DNA from: CATOSP01 sp965205385
Lineage (GTDB): Bacteria; Chloroflexota; Dehalococcoidia; Lucifugimonadales; UBA3495
DNA length: 64,000 nucleotides
Direction of reading: 5' to 3'
NCBI GenBank assembly: GCA_965205385.1
Contig: CBDBGS010000006.1
Coordinates: forward strand, 434,001-498,000
Positions 33,845 to 43,617 of this stretch are shown piece by piece (the stretch's first letter is position 1; every line of letters starts with the position of its first letter). Position numbers and translations under genes: made by a program. Below the pieces are notes generated by a model, which saw only the letters and a list, made by a program, of their open reading frames with translations, did not search any database and was not told the DNA's origin.

Positions 33845-35164
33845 TTGCGAACTTCAGGAGGCCCCGCTACGCTCAACGTCCGGCACATCACCTCCCCACT
33901 CGACACCGTCCAAACCCGGGTTGGCGGTGGCCAACTTACCATCCTTCGCGCCCTGCGCCGACGCTCCGTGCGAGGACCATCGTCCATTTACCTGGTGGGT
34001 GGCCCGGTCAGAGACGTGTTGCTGGATTCGCCAATAGGAGACCTGGATTTCGTCGTAGAAGGAGACGCTCCCGCCTTGGCTCGTGACCTGGCCGCTGAAG
34101 TTGGCGGCGAGGTGGTGGTCCACCACGCTTTCCGGACCGCGACGGTCACCCTGGGCGATGACCGGGTCGATATCGTAACGGCGCGAAAAGAGGTCTACGC
34201 TCATCCGGGCGCGCTGCCGACGGTGGCTCCCGGGACAATCGCCGACGATCTTGCGAGGCGCGACTTTTCCATCAACGCGATGGCTATTTCCCTAGCGCCG
34301 GGCGAGTCTTCCGTGTTGGACCGACATGGGGGATTGGACGACGTGGGGGCTGGCGTCGTACGCGCACTCCATCGCGGGAGCTTCGCAGACGACCCGACGC
34401 GAGTATTCCGCGCCGCCAGGTACGAGCAACGGCTAGGATTCCAGATTGAAGACGAAACGGGACTGGGGATTACCCAAGCGTTGGACGCCGGATATATCAG
34501 GCTCCTAAGCCCTGACCGGGTTCGCCACGAGCTAGACCGCGTCCTTCATGAGCCGTACCCGGCCCCAGCGTTGGTCCGGCTAACGGAGTTAGGCGTCTTG
34601 GGGGAACTGTCGCCCGCATGGCGGAGAGCGGACGCAGTCCAGCGCCTTGCTTCACGCCAGCCGCGGGGTCCTGAAGATCCGGCAGTCCGTCCGTTTACGC
34701 CTATGATGTACCTCGCGGCGTTGGCCTATCAGATGACGTCGGGGCAGGTCGAAGGGTTGGTCCAGAGGCTGAACATGTCCAACTCGTGGGCCAAAGTTGT
34801 GAGAGATACCCATAGGCTGTTCGAGCTCGAAGCGGAACTAGCCAGTCCTGGTCTCTTGGACTCTCGGACTGTTCGCCTCTTGCAGCCGCTGTCCGAGGAT
34901 GCCCTCCGCGCCGTGTCGCAGGTCACGCCCGAGGACCTGGTAGAACGCCGCGTTTCGAAATTCCTGAACGAGTTGAGGTCGGTATCGCCCCAACTCGACG
35001 GCACCGACCTCATGGCCCTGGGAGCGCCCTCGGGGCCGGAGTTGGGCCGGATCATTGATGAGCTATTCGACGCCAGGCTCGATGGACGTGTAGCTACCGT
35101 AGAGGACGAGAGGCGCTTCGTAATGGAAGCGTTGGTTCGGGGAAGGGGTAGTCAGGTTGGATGA
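33845..35164 (+). CDS. cca: tRNA nucleotidyltransferase / poly(A) polymerase family protein
   Basis: About 439 codons from TTG 33845. The nucleotidyltransferase motif IYLVGGPVRDVLLDSPIGDLDFVVEG carries the paired Asp residues, and RRDFSINAMAI matches the family B/C region; DPTRVFRAARYEQRLGF is the next conserved block. Class II CCA enzymes add or repair the tRNA 3' CCA; a poly(A) polymerase cannot be excluded. The start is not settled: a -10-like TATACT is at 33836-33841 and AGGAGG at 33857-33862, but no ATG/GTG/TTG stands just after it; GTG 33968 is another option. Frames from 33719 cross the divergent promoter. Confidence 0.88.
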   Translation: MRTSGGPATLNVRHITSPLDTVQTRVGGGQLTILRALRRRSVRGPSSIYLVGGPVRDVLLDSPIGDLDFVVEGDAPALARDLAAEVGGEVVVHHAFRTATVTLGDDRVDIVTARKEVYAHPGALPTVAPGTIADDLARRDFSINAMAISLAPGESSVLDRHGGLDDVGAGVVRALHRGSFADDPTRVFRAARYEQRLGFQIEDETGLGITQALDAGYIRLLSPDRVRHELDRVLHEPYPAPALVRLTELGVLGELSPAWRRADAVQRLASRQPRGPEDPAVRPFTPMMYLAALAYQMTSGQVEGLVQRLNMSNSWAKVVRDTHRLFELEAELASPGLLDSRTVRLLQPLSEDALRAVSQVTPEDLVERRVSKFLNELRSVSPQLDGTDLMALGAPSGPELGRIIDELFDARLDGRVATVEDERRFVMEALVRGRGSQVG

Positions 35165-35369
35165 CGAACTGGAATTAGAGGCGTGCGTGATCTGCGGTGA
35201 GGCTCTCGACGGCGTTCACCAGACTTCCTGCCAGATGTGCGGCGGGAAGTTTCACCAGCCATGGACTCCGGACGGGGAGATTCCCCAGTGCGGCCGCATC
35301 GGCAGTCACGAAGAGGCGTTGGCGATCGTGTACCTGTGCGATGACTGTTACTTTGGCCGCAGGCCCTAG
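35157..35369 (+). CDS. Small Cys-rich zinc-ribbon-like protein
   Basis: 70 codons from TTG 35157, overlapping the cca stop by 8 bases. Cys pairs CVIC (residues 10-13), CQMC (25-28), a lone Cys and CDDC near the end, plus His residues between them, suggest a RING/PHD-like or treble-clef zinc site. No known family assigned. The overlap suggests translation coupled to cca. Confidence 0.65.
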   Translation: MDDELELEACVICGEALDGVHQTSCQMCGGKFHQPWTPDGEIPQCGRIGSHEEALAIVYLCDDCYFGRRP

Positions 35370-35388
35370 ACTTTGGAGTGATTGAGAG

Positions 35389-36429
35389 ATGCAAGCGGTT
35401 TATATCGAGTCCCACGGCGGCCCAGAAGTCCTTACCCACGGCGAACGGCCCGACCCCGAGGTACAGCCCGGCGGCGTCAAGATCAGAGTCTATGCCACGG
35501 CCCTGAACCGGCTGGACCTTTACACCAGGGAAGGCGGGCGTGGGTTGCAACGGGAGTTTCCTCCGCCGTTGATCCTCGGCGGCGACTGTGCCGGCGAGGT
35601 TGCCGAAGTGGGCGCGGGAGTCAGGACGCTGAAGGAAGGGGACCGGGTGATCGTCAACCCAAGATTGAGTTGCATGCAGTGTCCCGCCTGTTTGTCAGGT
35701 CAGGATGACCTGTGCCGCCGCTCCCAGTTCCTTGGCAGCGCCATGGACGGCAGCTATGCACAGTATCTATGTGTCCCGGCGGCCAACGCCCACGCCATTG
35801 GCGAAGGGGTTGGATATGACCGGGCCGCCGCCATACCGACCACCTACTTGCCAGTCTGGAACATGCTTGTCCGCCGCTTGCGGTTAAAGCCCTGGGAAAC
35901 CGTGCTGGTCCTTTCCGCCTCCGCCGGTGTCGGTACCGCCGCCATCCAGATGGCCAAGGATGTCATCGGGGCCCGAGTCATAGCCACGACGAGCAGCCCG
36001 GAGAAGGCACAGAAGGCGAAGGACCTGGGCGCTGACGAGGTCATCAACTACACGGAGGAGGACATCCGCGAGCGGGTCCGGGAATTGACCGGCGGCGCGG
36101 GGGTGGACGCCGTGGTGGACCACGTAGGGGCCGACTTCTTCGGACCGGCGTTCGCTTCGTTGCGCGCTGGAGGGCGGTACGGCATCTGCGGCGCGACCAC
36201 CGGACTCCGGACGGAACTTCACCTGGGCCTGCTGTTCACCACGCAGAAAGAGATATACGGCGTCTACATGGGAACCAAGGAAGACATGCGGGAGATCGTG
36301 GAGATGCTAAACCGGGGAGTAGTCCGCCCGGTGGTGGACCGCGCTTTCCCACTGGCCCAGGCCGCCGACGCTCACCGCGCTATGGAAGCCACCGGCTTCT
36401 TCGGCAAACTGCTGCTCACGCAGGGTTAA
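35389..36429 (+). CDS. Zinc-type alcohol dehydrogenase-like (MDR) oxidoreductase
   Basis: 346 codons. GroES-like N-terminal half with the structural zinc Cys cluster CMQCPACLSGQDDLC (about residues 92-106), the catalytic-type LGGDCAGEV region, and the NAD(P) motif SASAGVGTAAIQMAKD (about residue 178). The family contains alcohol dehydrogenases and quinone reductases. No cofactor preference can be read with confidence. Confidence 0.88.
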   Translation: MQAVYIESHGGPEVLTHGERPDPEVQPGGVKIRVYATALNRLDLYTREGGRGLQREFPPPLILGGDCAGEVAEVGAGVRTLKEGDRVIVNPRLSCMQCPACLSGQDDLCRRSQFLGSAMDGSYAQYLCVPAANAHAIGEGVGYDRAAAIPTTYLPVWNMLVRRLRLKPWETVLVLSASAGVGTAAIQMAKDVIGARVIATTSSPEKAQKAKDLGADEVINYTEEDIRERVRELTGGAGVDAVVDHVGADFFGPAFASLRAGGRYGICGATTGLRTELHLGLLFTTQKEIYGVYMGTKEDMREIVEMLNRGVVRPVVDRAFPLAQAADAHRAMEATGFFGKLLLTQG

Positions 36430-36463
36430 GCGCGGGCTGGCGCATCGCCCCCAAGCCAGGGGC

Positions 36464-37315
36464 CTACTTCTCCAGCCTTCTCCCGTGGAAGAGGTACTGC
36501 TGGGAGTAGCCGCCGTAGCGGCCGAAGTAGCCGTGGGCCCATTCCAACAACACGCGGTCAGGCGGCGTCTTTTGACCTGGGAAGTACCATTCTCCCAGGG
36601 CGCGGCGCACCCAGACGTCGATGGGGAAGGCTTCCAGCTTGTCCAGGGAAAAGACGGCGATGCAGTCCGCGATCTTGGGGCCGATGCCCGAACACTCCAT
36701 AAGCCGGTCTTTGGCCTCGGAGTAGGGAGCCCGGACCAGCGCGTCGAGATCAAGCCCTCCTCCCGCGACGGCGGTAGCCGCTTTGGCCACGTATGGAGCG
36801 CGGAATCCGAGGCCAAGCCGGCGAAGCTCCTGTTCACCGGCCTGGTTGAGTTGGCACGGCGTTGGGAAGGAATGACGCACCTGCCCGCCTAGGTCTATCG
36901 GCTCGCCGAATGAGTCGGCCATCCGTTCCATGACCTGGTGGATGCGCGGAATGTTGGAGTTGGCCGAGCAGATAAAGGCGATGAAGCACTCCCAGGGCTC
37001 CTGACGCAGTACGCGTAAGCCGGGATACCTGTCCACCATGGCGGCCACCCGCTGGTCCTGGGTTATCTCGTCGTAGATCCCTTCCAGGTCGTCGTCCAGC
37101 CGGAAATAGCTGCGCAGGAGAGGGACCAGGGACGCTTCGGGCCAAGGTTCGCTGTGGAACTCCACCTTGTGGCCCTTTTGCCTGATCCTTAAGTGGTTGG
37201 CGCGGACGACGCCGGTGAACCACTCTTCTTCCCTTCGCCACCGATGGGCCTGGCCGCTCTCCAGGCTGGCAGCGAGGTCGAAGGGCTGTTTAGGGTCGAG
37301 CCACACGGTTTTCAC
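36464..37315 (-). CDS. OGG1-like 8-oxoguanine DNA glycosylase / AP lyase
   Basis: 283 codons from GTG 37315, inside the last codons of the dinG frame (26-base overlap). The HhH-GPD core is MECSGIGPKIADCIAVFSLDKLEAFPIDVWVRRAL: the Lys after GIGP corresponds to the catalytic Lys of OGG1 and the Asp of PIDVW to its catalytic Asp. The N-terminal OGG domain is seen in FDLAASLESGQAHRWRR. It removes 8-oxoG from DNA. Coupled to DinG by overlap. Confidence 0.9.
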   Translation of the reverse strand: MKTVWLDPKQPFDLAASLESGQAHRWRREEEWFTGVVRANHLRIRQKGHKVEFHSEPWPEASLVPLLRSYFRLDDDLEGIYDEITQDQRVAAMVDRYPGLRVLRQEPWECFIAFICSANSNIPRIHQVMERMADSFGEPIDLGGQVRHSFPTPCQLNQAGEQELRRLGLGFRAPYVAKAATAVAGGGLDLDALVRAPYSEAKDRLMECSGIGPKIADCIAVFSLDKLEAFPIDVWVRRALGEWYFPGQKTPPDRVLLEWAHGYFGRYGGYSQQYLFHGRRLEK

Positions 37316-40136
37316 CAGTCCATTCGGCAGCCAACGCGCCCACCGTGGCAATGCTGCTGGGTCTGAGTGTGCAGGGCGGGATGGAGTCCAGGAAGGACTT
37401 CCCATAGGAGCGGCCTGTAATCCGCCGGTCCAACACCACGATCACCCCCTTGTCTCCCTTACTCCTGATTAGTCTACCGGTGCCCTGGCGGAACCGCAGC
37501 ACCGCCTGGGGTACGGAATAATCCCGGAACGGCTCGGCGTACTGGTCCGACCTCGCCTTGACTATAGGGTCGGTTGGGACCTGGAATGGCAGACGGGTCA
37601 AGACCAGCGCCTTTAGCGTGCCGCCGGGCAGGTCGACGCCCTCCCAAAAACTGCTCGTACCCAGGAGCAGGCTGCTGGGGTTTTCAGCAAATCGGGTCAT
37701 AAGCTGTTGGGGCGGACCGTCTGTGCCCTGGGCCAACACCTGGATTCCCTCGGCGGACAGCGGATCCCGCACCCGGTTGCTCACCGACCGAAGGGCGGAA
37801 TAGGAGGTGAACAGCGCCATTGTCCGCCCTCCCACCGACCGGGCCAGGTTGATGAGCACTTGGGCAAGAGCGCCCGTATAGCCCTGGTCGTTTGGAGGCG
37901 GCATGTCGTCGGGGATGAGCAACATTGCCGCTCTCTGATAATCGAATGGTGAACCAACCAATAGCTCCCCGCTCTCCTCCGGCACCCCCGTCCTGCTGCG
38001 GAAATAGTCGAAACTTCCGCCGGCGCTGAGGGTTGCACTGGTCAGGACCACGCTCTCCTTTTTTGAGAAAAGCCGCTCGGTAAGAATGGCCCCCACATCC
38101 AGGGGTGCGGAGTGGAAGCTTACTTCCCCCCTCGACGGGTTGCGGGATATCCAGAGGATACTCTGGTCGTTGTGGGACCCCAGAATTTGGTCGAGATCGT
38201 CTCTCAGGCTTTCCAGATTGTCCCCCACCGAAGACGCTTCAGACAACAGAGTAGGCTGGTCGGCGGCGGTTGGCAGGGCGGTGGTGTCGAGGAATTGCCG
38301 CAGCCGTGACACGGCGTTCAACGCGTTGCCCAGACCGACTTCCAGGTTTTCCCTGGCCAAGGAGATGTCGGACCAGATTTCCTGCGTCCGCATCTGCCGG
38401 GTGAGCAGCAATTGGGACGCCTCGTTGGACCTCCCGGAATTCTGTGTATTCAGTAGCCGTTCCGCCGCCGCCAAGAGCCGCGCCCACAGGTCTCTCAACC
38501 TTGGAGGACCGGTCTCTACGCCGGATACGACGCTCTCCGACTCCTGGCGAATGGCGGACGCCAATCCCTCCCCGCGGAGAGCGGCCCGGACTCCGTTGGT
38601 CAGCCTTCCCTGGGTGTCCAACAGATCGTCAACCCGGTCCGCGGTTACCTGGAAACCCAACTGGGACGTGGCCTCGTCTTCAAGGTTGTGCGCCTCGTCG
38701 ATGACCAAGTATTGATAATCGGGAATTACGCCGCCGCCCCGGACCAGGTCCGCCATGAGCAGGGCGTGATTGACTACCACGATGTCCGCTTGGTCGGCGC
38801 GTTCCCGTGCGGCGCGAAGGAAACATGGGCTGCCATCACGCTGTCCCGGACAGTGGCCGCGGTCTGAAGCGGAGACACGGCTCCAGGTGAACGCATCGCG
38901 TCCGGAAAGGTTGATCTCGCTGCGGTCCCCTGATGCAGTTTCTTGGAGCCACACCGCGGTCTTACCCAGCAACCTGGCGTCGTCGACGCTTGGGCTGTCG
39001 CCCCGGGCAAGTTGGCCCCACCGGCGCAGGCAGAGGTAGTTGCTCCGGCCTTTCAGCAGAGCGGCCTGCACGGAACCGGGTGAGATCACGCCCTCACCCT
39101 CCAGCACTTCGAGCAGGGCCGGAATGTCCTTGGACAAGAGCTGCTCTTGCAGGTTGATGGTGTTGGTGGAGATGACGACTCGTTTTCCCTTTGACGCCGC
39201 GAACAGCACTGCGGGGAGAAGGTAGGCCATCGACTTGCCGACCCCGGTCCCGCCTTCGACAACCAGGTGGCGGTCTCCGTAGATGGCTTCAGTGACGGCG
39301 GCGAGCATCTCTTCCTGCTCTGGCCGGTTTTCGAATCCCGGGAAAACAGAGGCAAAGGGGCCATTGGACCCAAGGAAGTCCCCGATCTTGGAGGGGTCCA
39401 CGGAAGCGGCGTTGCCGTCGGCGCGGCGTTTTTCCGGCCGGCTCAGCCTGGCCCCCAGGTTTTCGCGGTCGAGCCCGTTGAGGCCGAGAGCGGACAAGCC
39501 GCCGCCGGAGCCTCCTTCCAGACTTCGGAAAACCGGCGTCAAGGACCAATTGCTCCGGTGGGCCAAACCCGCGATGTACCCCGTAAGTCCGGGGTCCAGG
39601 ACAGCCGCCCGCCTCACCAACGCCAGGAAGATCCCCTGGGTGGCTTTGGCGTCGCTCAACGCCCGGTGGGGGTTCGAGTGGTCTACGCCGAAGAACTCAC
39701 TGAGGTAACGAAGGGAGTACTGCATACTGCGGGGCAGCAGCATTGAGGCCAGGTCCCACGTATCGTAGGCGGGATTGTCCAAGGGTACGCCGTGGGAGGC
39801 CAGGAAGTTCAGATCGAATGTGACGTTGTGCCCGATCACCGGGCAGTCGGCCACGAAATCGGCAACCCTGTCGGCGACGGAGCTGAAGAATGGAGCCCGG
39901 CGGACCTGGCTGGGGGAAATGTGTGTCAACCGCTGGATGTGTTCGGGAATAGGGCGTCCGGGGTTGACGAAGGTCTGCAGAGTGTCCAGGACCTCGTCAC
40001 CTTGGAATTTGACGGCCCCGACCTCGATGATGGCGTCCCGGGTCGAGTCCAACCCCGTAGTTTCCAGGTCGAGGGCGACGCACACCTGTTCAAAGGGTGA
40101 AATAGCCGACGCCTCGATAGACGTTAAGGAAGACAT
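37290..40136 (-). CDS. dinG: DinG-family helicase fused to a DnaQ-like 3'-5' exonuclease
   Basis: 948 codons. Residues 15-180 form a DEDD exonuclease: CVALDLETTGLDS (Exo I), VIGHNVTFDLNFL (Exo II), HRALSDAKAT (Exo III). The helicase follows with Walker A VEGGTGVGKSMAYLLP (about residue 298), Cys residues of an iron-sulfur segment (NYLCLRR to CPGQRDGSPC), the DEAH box VIDEAHNLED, and motif VI QGTGRLIRSKGDKG. This is the DinG type of Firmicutes and Chloroflexi, acting in DNA repair. It overlaps the OGG1-like gene. Confidence 0.94.
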   Translation of the reverse strand: MSSLTSIEASAISPFEQVCVALDLETTGLDSTRDAIIEVGAVKFQGDEVLDTLQTFVNPGRPIPEHIQRLTHISPSQVRRAPFFSSVADRVADFVADCPVIGHNVTFDLNFLASHGVPLDNPAYDTWDLASMLLPRSMQYSLRYLSEFFGVDHSNPHRALSDAKATQGIFLALVRRAAVLDPGLTGYIAGLAHRSNWSLTPVFRSLEGGSGGGLSALGLNGLDRENLGARLSRPEKRRADGNAASVDPSKIGDFLGSNGPFASVFPGFENRPEQEEMLAAVTEAIYGDRHLVVEGGTGVGKSMAYLLPAVLFAASKGKRVVISTNTINLQEQLLSKDIPALLEVLEGEGVISPGSVQAALLKGRSNYLCLRRWGQLARGDSPSVDDARLLGKTAVWLQETASGDRSEINLSGRDAFTWSRVSASDRGHCPGQRDGSPCFLRAARERADQADIVVVNHALLMADLVRGGGVIPDYQYLVIDEAHNLEDEATSQLGFQVTADRVDDLLDTQGRLTNGVRAALRGEGLASAIRQESESVVSGVETGPPRLRDLWARLLAAAERLLNTQNSGRSNEASQLLLTRQMRTQEIWSDISLARENLEVGLGNALNAVSRLRQFLDTTALPTAADQPTLLSEASSVGDNLESLRDDLDQILGSHNDQSILWISRNPSRGEVSFHSAPLDVGAILTERLFSKKESVVLTSATLSAGGSFDYFRSRTGVPEESGELLVGSPFDYQRAAMLLIPDDMPPPNDQGYTGALAQVLINLARSVGGRTMALFTSYSALRSVSNRVRDPLSAEGIQVLAQGTDGPPQQLMTRFAENPSSLLLGTSSFWEGVDLPGGTLKALVLTRLPFQVPTDPIVKARSDQYAEPFRDYSVPQAVLRFRQGTGRLIRSKGDKGVIVVLDRRITGRSYGKSFLDSIPPCTLRPSSIATVGALAAEWTGENRVARP

Positions 40137-40181
40137 TCTGAAGGAGAACCTCCCCGCCCTTCGCCGTTGACCCCTGCCCCG

Positions 40182-40877
40182 TTAGCCAGTAAAAGGTTGT
40201 AGCCGCCCAGTCCGCAGGCCCACCGCTGGATAGAACGCCCCCGAATGGAGGGCCTTCAAGAATTCCGCCTCGTTGTTGATGTCGTCCCGGAAAGCGGTGA
40301 CGAACTTACCGAGTCCGTGTACGGAATGGGCGTCGCTACCGCCAGTAAGCGGCATCTTGAGGATTTCGGCCACCTTGAACGCGAACTCGTTTTCATTGTC
40401 CGCCGTGCCGCCGTTGGCGACCTCCACTGCGTCCACCAGTTTGAACACCGGATGTTCCAGAGCTTGTTCCGGCTGCTCCGGGAGCGGCTCCGACATCGAG
40501 GGGTACAACAGCGGTCTAGCGGGCCGGGGCCTGCTCAGCACGGCCCGGAAGGGGTGCGCGCTTACAACGAATCCACCCGCCCCCCTGGCTGCCCTGCTCA
40601 GATTCTCAGCTTTATGGAATCCGGCCTGGTACTCGTCCATTCCGAAAGCGAGCATGTGGCCCAGGTCGGTTTCAACTTCCATGGCCCTGACCAGCACCAC
40701 GCTGTGGAGGCTGGCGAACCGGCGGAATTCATGCCTATCCCACGGCCCGCTGTGTTCGGTGATGCAGAGGCCGCGAAGGCCAAGCCGGTCGGCTTCCAGT
40801 ATCAGGTCTTCTGGGGATAGATTACTGTCGCTGCTGCCTTTGGTGGTGTGGATATGGAGGTCAAAAAGTCTTGCCAT
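40182..40877 (-). CDS. PHP-domain metal-dependent phosphoesterase-like protein
   Basis: 231 codons from ATG 40877, chosen because RLFDLHIHTTKGSSDSN begins right after it; no clear ribosome binding site. The metal ligands HIH, CITEHSG and VSAHPFRA, and the late GGSDAHSVHG follow PHP order. The family includes phosphatases and DNA polymerase-associated esterases. Substrate unknown. It is 45 bases upstream of dinG in the same direction. Confidence 0.8.
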   Translation of the reverse strand: MARLFDLHIHTTKGSSDSNLSPEDLILEADRLGLRGLCITEHSGPWDRHEFRRFASLHSVVLVRAMEVETDLGHMLAFGMDEYQAGFHKAENLSRAARGAGGFVVSAHPFRAVLSRPRPARPLLYPSMSEPLPEQPEQALEHPVFKLVDAVEVANGGTADNENEFAFKVAEILKMPLTGGSDAHSVHGLGKFVTAFRDDINNEAEFLKALHSGAFYPAVGLRTGRLQPFTG

Positions 40878-41054
40878 GGTGGCGTTAAGCCGCTGGCCGG
40901 AATCCGTCAACCCGCAGCTTTTCAAGTCTATAGGCCATCACGGCCCCAGTCAATGGCGCGCATTCAGTCCCAGGGGTCGAAACTCGTCTGAGAGATGTCC
41001 ATTTTCCCCATAGGGCATCCGGGATAGTACCGTCTCCAGTGGAAATTCGCGCGG

Positions 41055-41083
41055 TTGAAGCCACTCTTCAGGGCACATATACT
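41055..41083 (+). promoter_or_regulatory. Promoter for the LLM oxidoreductase gene
   Basis: TTGAAG, 17 bases, TATACT: 4/6 and 5/6 consensus. It lies 40 bases before the ATG at 41124. Confidence 0.65.
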
Positions 41084-41123
41084 CCCAGCGTAAACTCCGA
41101 AAAATGACCGGGAGGCGGCAGGC

Positions 41124-42215
41124 ATGAAATTCGGACTATTTATGATGCCCGTGCATCATCCTACCAAAGGGTTGCCCCGCACCATTCAAGAGGACATGAA
41201 CACGGTGATCAAGGCCGATGCTCTGGGCTTGGACGAAGCCTGGATCGGCGAGCATTTCACCATCCCCTGGGAAAACCTCCCCGCTCCCGACTTGTTCATC
41301 GCCCAGGCCTTCGCCAGGACTCAGAGCATCAAGCTAGGCACTGGAGTCGTCCTCCTTCAGTTGCACGACCCCAGGGACTTGGCCCACCGGATCGCCATGC
41401 TGGACCACCTGAGCGACGGGCGGTTCTATTTTGGCGTCGGCACGGGCGGCGTTCCCACCGAGTTTGAGCTGTTTGAAGTGGACGAGGAGAAGCGCCACGC
41501 CAGGGCCGCGGAGGTCGTTGACGCAGTGCTGAAGATATGGGAGTCCGACGGCACATTGGACTACCAGGGCGAGTTCTACCAATTCAAGTCACCCTCTCCT
41601 GTGGCCCCGGAGGTGGGGTTGGGTCTGTGGATGAAGCCTGCCACGTCGCCACATCCGCCCATAGCCGTGGCCGGGGTGAGCCGCAACTCTTCGACTATCG
41701 AGTGGGCCGGGGAGAACGGATGGATCCCCCTGACCACGGATATCCTGCCGCCGGAGTACATTCCCACTCACTGGGAGGCTTACACCAGGGGCGCCGCCAA
41801 GACCGGCAAGGTGGCTGACCGCCGCGACTGGCGGGTCTGTGTGAGCATGCACGTAGCGGAGACAACCGAAGAGGCCCGGAGGCAGGTGCTGGAGCACGGG
41901 ATGGCCCGCACCTACAACGAGTACTTCTTCCCGCTGTTTCGGACCCTGGGGTTCTTCAACATGATTAAGTCCGATGAGTCGATGCCCGACGAGGCGCTGA
42001 CGGCGGAGTACATGATGGACAACCGCTGGATCGTGGGCGACCCGGATTTCTGCGTGCAACAGATCAAAAAGTTGTACGAATCTTCGGGAGGGTTCGGCAC
42101 GCTGCTTCTTCTGAGCCAGGACTGGGAGCCCCCGGAGATTGGTCTGAACTGCCTGGACTTGTTCGCAAATCACGTGGCCCCTCAACTCAGGGAGCTCATC
42201 CCGCCCGCACCGTAA
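41124..42215 (+). CDS. Luciferase-like (LLM class) flavin-dependent oxidoreductase
   Basis: 363 codons, normal for the family. The bacterial-luciferase fold is seen in MKFGLFMMPVHHP, IGEHFTIPW, LGTGVVLLQLHDPRDLAHRIAMLDHLSDGRFYFGVGTGGVPTEFE and AGVSRNSSTIEWAGENGWIPLT. These FMNH2- or F420-dependent enzymes oxidise small organics. Which cofactor is used cannot be told here. A promoter lies directly upstream. Confidence 0.88.
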   Translation: MKFGLFMMPVHHPTKGLPRTIQEDMNTVIKADALGLDEAWIGEHFTIPWENLPAPDLFIAQAFARTQSIKLGTGVVLLQLHDPRDLAHRIAMLDHLSDGRFYFGVGTGGVPTEFELFEVDEEKRHARAAEVVDAVLKIWESDGTLDYQGEFYQFKSPSPVAPEVGLGLWMKPATSPHPPIAVAGVSRNSSTIEWAGENGWIPLTTDILPPEYIPTHWEAYTRGAAKTGKVADRRDWRVCVSMHVAETTEEARRQVLEHGMARTYNEYFFPLFRTLGFFNMIKSDESMPDEALTAEYMMDNRWIVGDPDFCVQQIKKLYESSGGFGTLLLLSQDWEPPEIGLNCLDLFANHVAPQLRELIPPAP

Positions 42216-42276
42216 GCGCCCCCTGTCTCCGGGAAAGAGGGACGGTGGCAGATTGGCGTTCCCAGCGGGAGAATGG

Positions 42277-42756
42277 CTAGGCCGCAGCTTTCGCCAATTC
42301 CGGAAATCGCTCCAGGCGTAATACTGCGGCCGTGGCCTCGAAATGGTCTACAAGTTGCCGGATGTCGTCCGGGACCGGCCGGGTGACGCCTGACTCCGCA
42401 TCGTAGCCAACGTACACCCCCTCCATCGTGGTCAAGAGGGTGTCCGAACTCTCCGGGTATATTTCCATATCCAGGGTGATGCTTGTGTTGCCGATGCGGG
42501 AGACTCGCACGTGTATTTCGATGATGTCGTCGACGTGAGCCGGGGCTTTGTATTCGATCAACGCCCTGACGGTGGCAACGTCAAAATAGCCGCGTTCGGC
42601 AACCCGGTAAATGCTGAAACCCAGGTTGCGAAAGTACTCCGATTGGCCGATCTCCATGTAGTCCATGTACTTGCCGTTGTAGACGATGCCTTGGGCATCG
42701 CACTCCATCCAGCGGACGCGTAGCGTGGTGTGGAACTCGAAGTCGTTTTTGGCCAT
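42277..42756 (-). CDS. Acyl-CoA thioesterase, 4HBT (YbgC/FadM-like) family
   Basis: 159 codons. Hot-dog fold signature RVRWMECDAQGIVYNGKYMDYMEIGQSEYF, with the Asp of the 4HBT active site (MECDAQG). Members cleave short acyl-CoA or aromatic acyl-CoA esters. It is 18 bases after the trmD C-terminal frame. The substrate is not known. Confidence 0.82.
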   Translation of the reverse strand: MAKNDFEFHTTLRVRWMECDAQGIVYNGKYMDYMEIGQSEYFRNLGFSIYRVAERGYFDVATVRALIEYKAPAHVDDIIEIHVRVSRIGNTSITLDMEIYPESSDTLLTTMEGVYVGYDAESGVTRPVPDDIRQLVDHFEATAAVLRLERFPELAKAAA

Positions 42757-42774
42757 AGGAGGGTTGGGAGTCCT

Positions 42775-43555
42775 TTAACTTGCCTTTCCAACCGCCCCGT
42801 CATGTCCGAAACCCAAAGACGCCAGGTACTTCAGGTCTTCGGGGCAAAGGTTGGCCGTCTTGAGAAGGTCTGGCCTTCTTTCGAAGGTGCGGCGCAGCGA
42901 CTGTCTCCGCCGCCAACGGTCGATTTCCGCATGATGGCCCGAGAGTAGCACGTCAGGGACTGTCATGCCCCGGAATTCCGCGGGCCGGGTGTAGAGGGGG
43001 TGTTGGAGCACGTTTTTGGAGCAGGCCCGAGGTGATGGAGTCCTGGGTTACGTTTTCGAGAGACCCAACCACGCCGGGGACAAGCCTGGACACCGCGTCT
43101 ATCAGGACCATCGCAGCCAGCTCGCCACCCGTCAACACGTAGTCGCCGATGCTAATTTCACGGGCATTGAAGCGATGTTTCACACGTTCGTCGATACCGG
43201 CGTAATGGCCACAGACAAGGACGATTTCCGGGAACTCCGCCAACTCGTCCACCAAGGCCTGGTCCAAGATCCGCCCCTGGGGTGAGGTAATCAAGACCGG
43301 CGCGTCGGGGGAGTGGGAACACGAGGAGGACAGGGCGGCTTCCACGGCCTCTATCACGGGGCCCGGTTTCATCACCATGCCTGGACCGCCGCCGAATTGA
43401 TAGTCGTCGGCGGTGCCGTGTACATCGTGGGTGTAGGTCCGGATATCGGTGATTTCGACCGAGATAAGGCCCCGCCGCTGGGCCTGCCCTAACATACTGG
43501 CCTGAAGGGGGGCCTCTATGATCTCCGGGAAGAGGGTGAGGACATGGAACCGCAT
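42775..43555 (-). CDS. trmD: tRNA (guanine-37-N1) methyltransferase TrmD, frameshifted in this sequence
   Basis: The 5' part (43555 down to about 43018) gives MRFHVLTLFPEIIEAPLQAS, the FGGGPGMVMKPGP motif, the SAM-binding knot VCGHYAGIDERVK and ISIGDYVLTGGELA; it then ends in unrelated sequence. The missing C-terminal part (LYTRPAEFRGMTVPDVLLSGHH, then IDRWRRRQSLRRTFERRPDLL) is in another frame at 42775-43011. Reading A4 instead of A5 at 43013-43017 joins them as GLLQNVLQHPLYTRP. Since trmD is normally essential, a sequencing or assembly indel is most likely. Confidence 0.88.
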
Positions 43556-43617
43556 GGGTCAATGATACAGGAAACCGCGGCCTCGCCCAAAGACTCGCGT
43601 TTTTCAGGTACGGGGGT

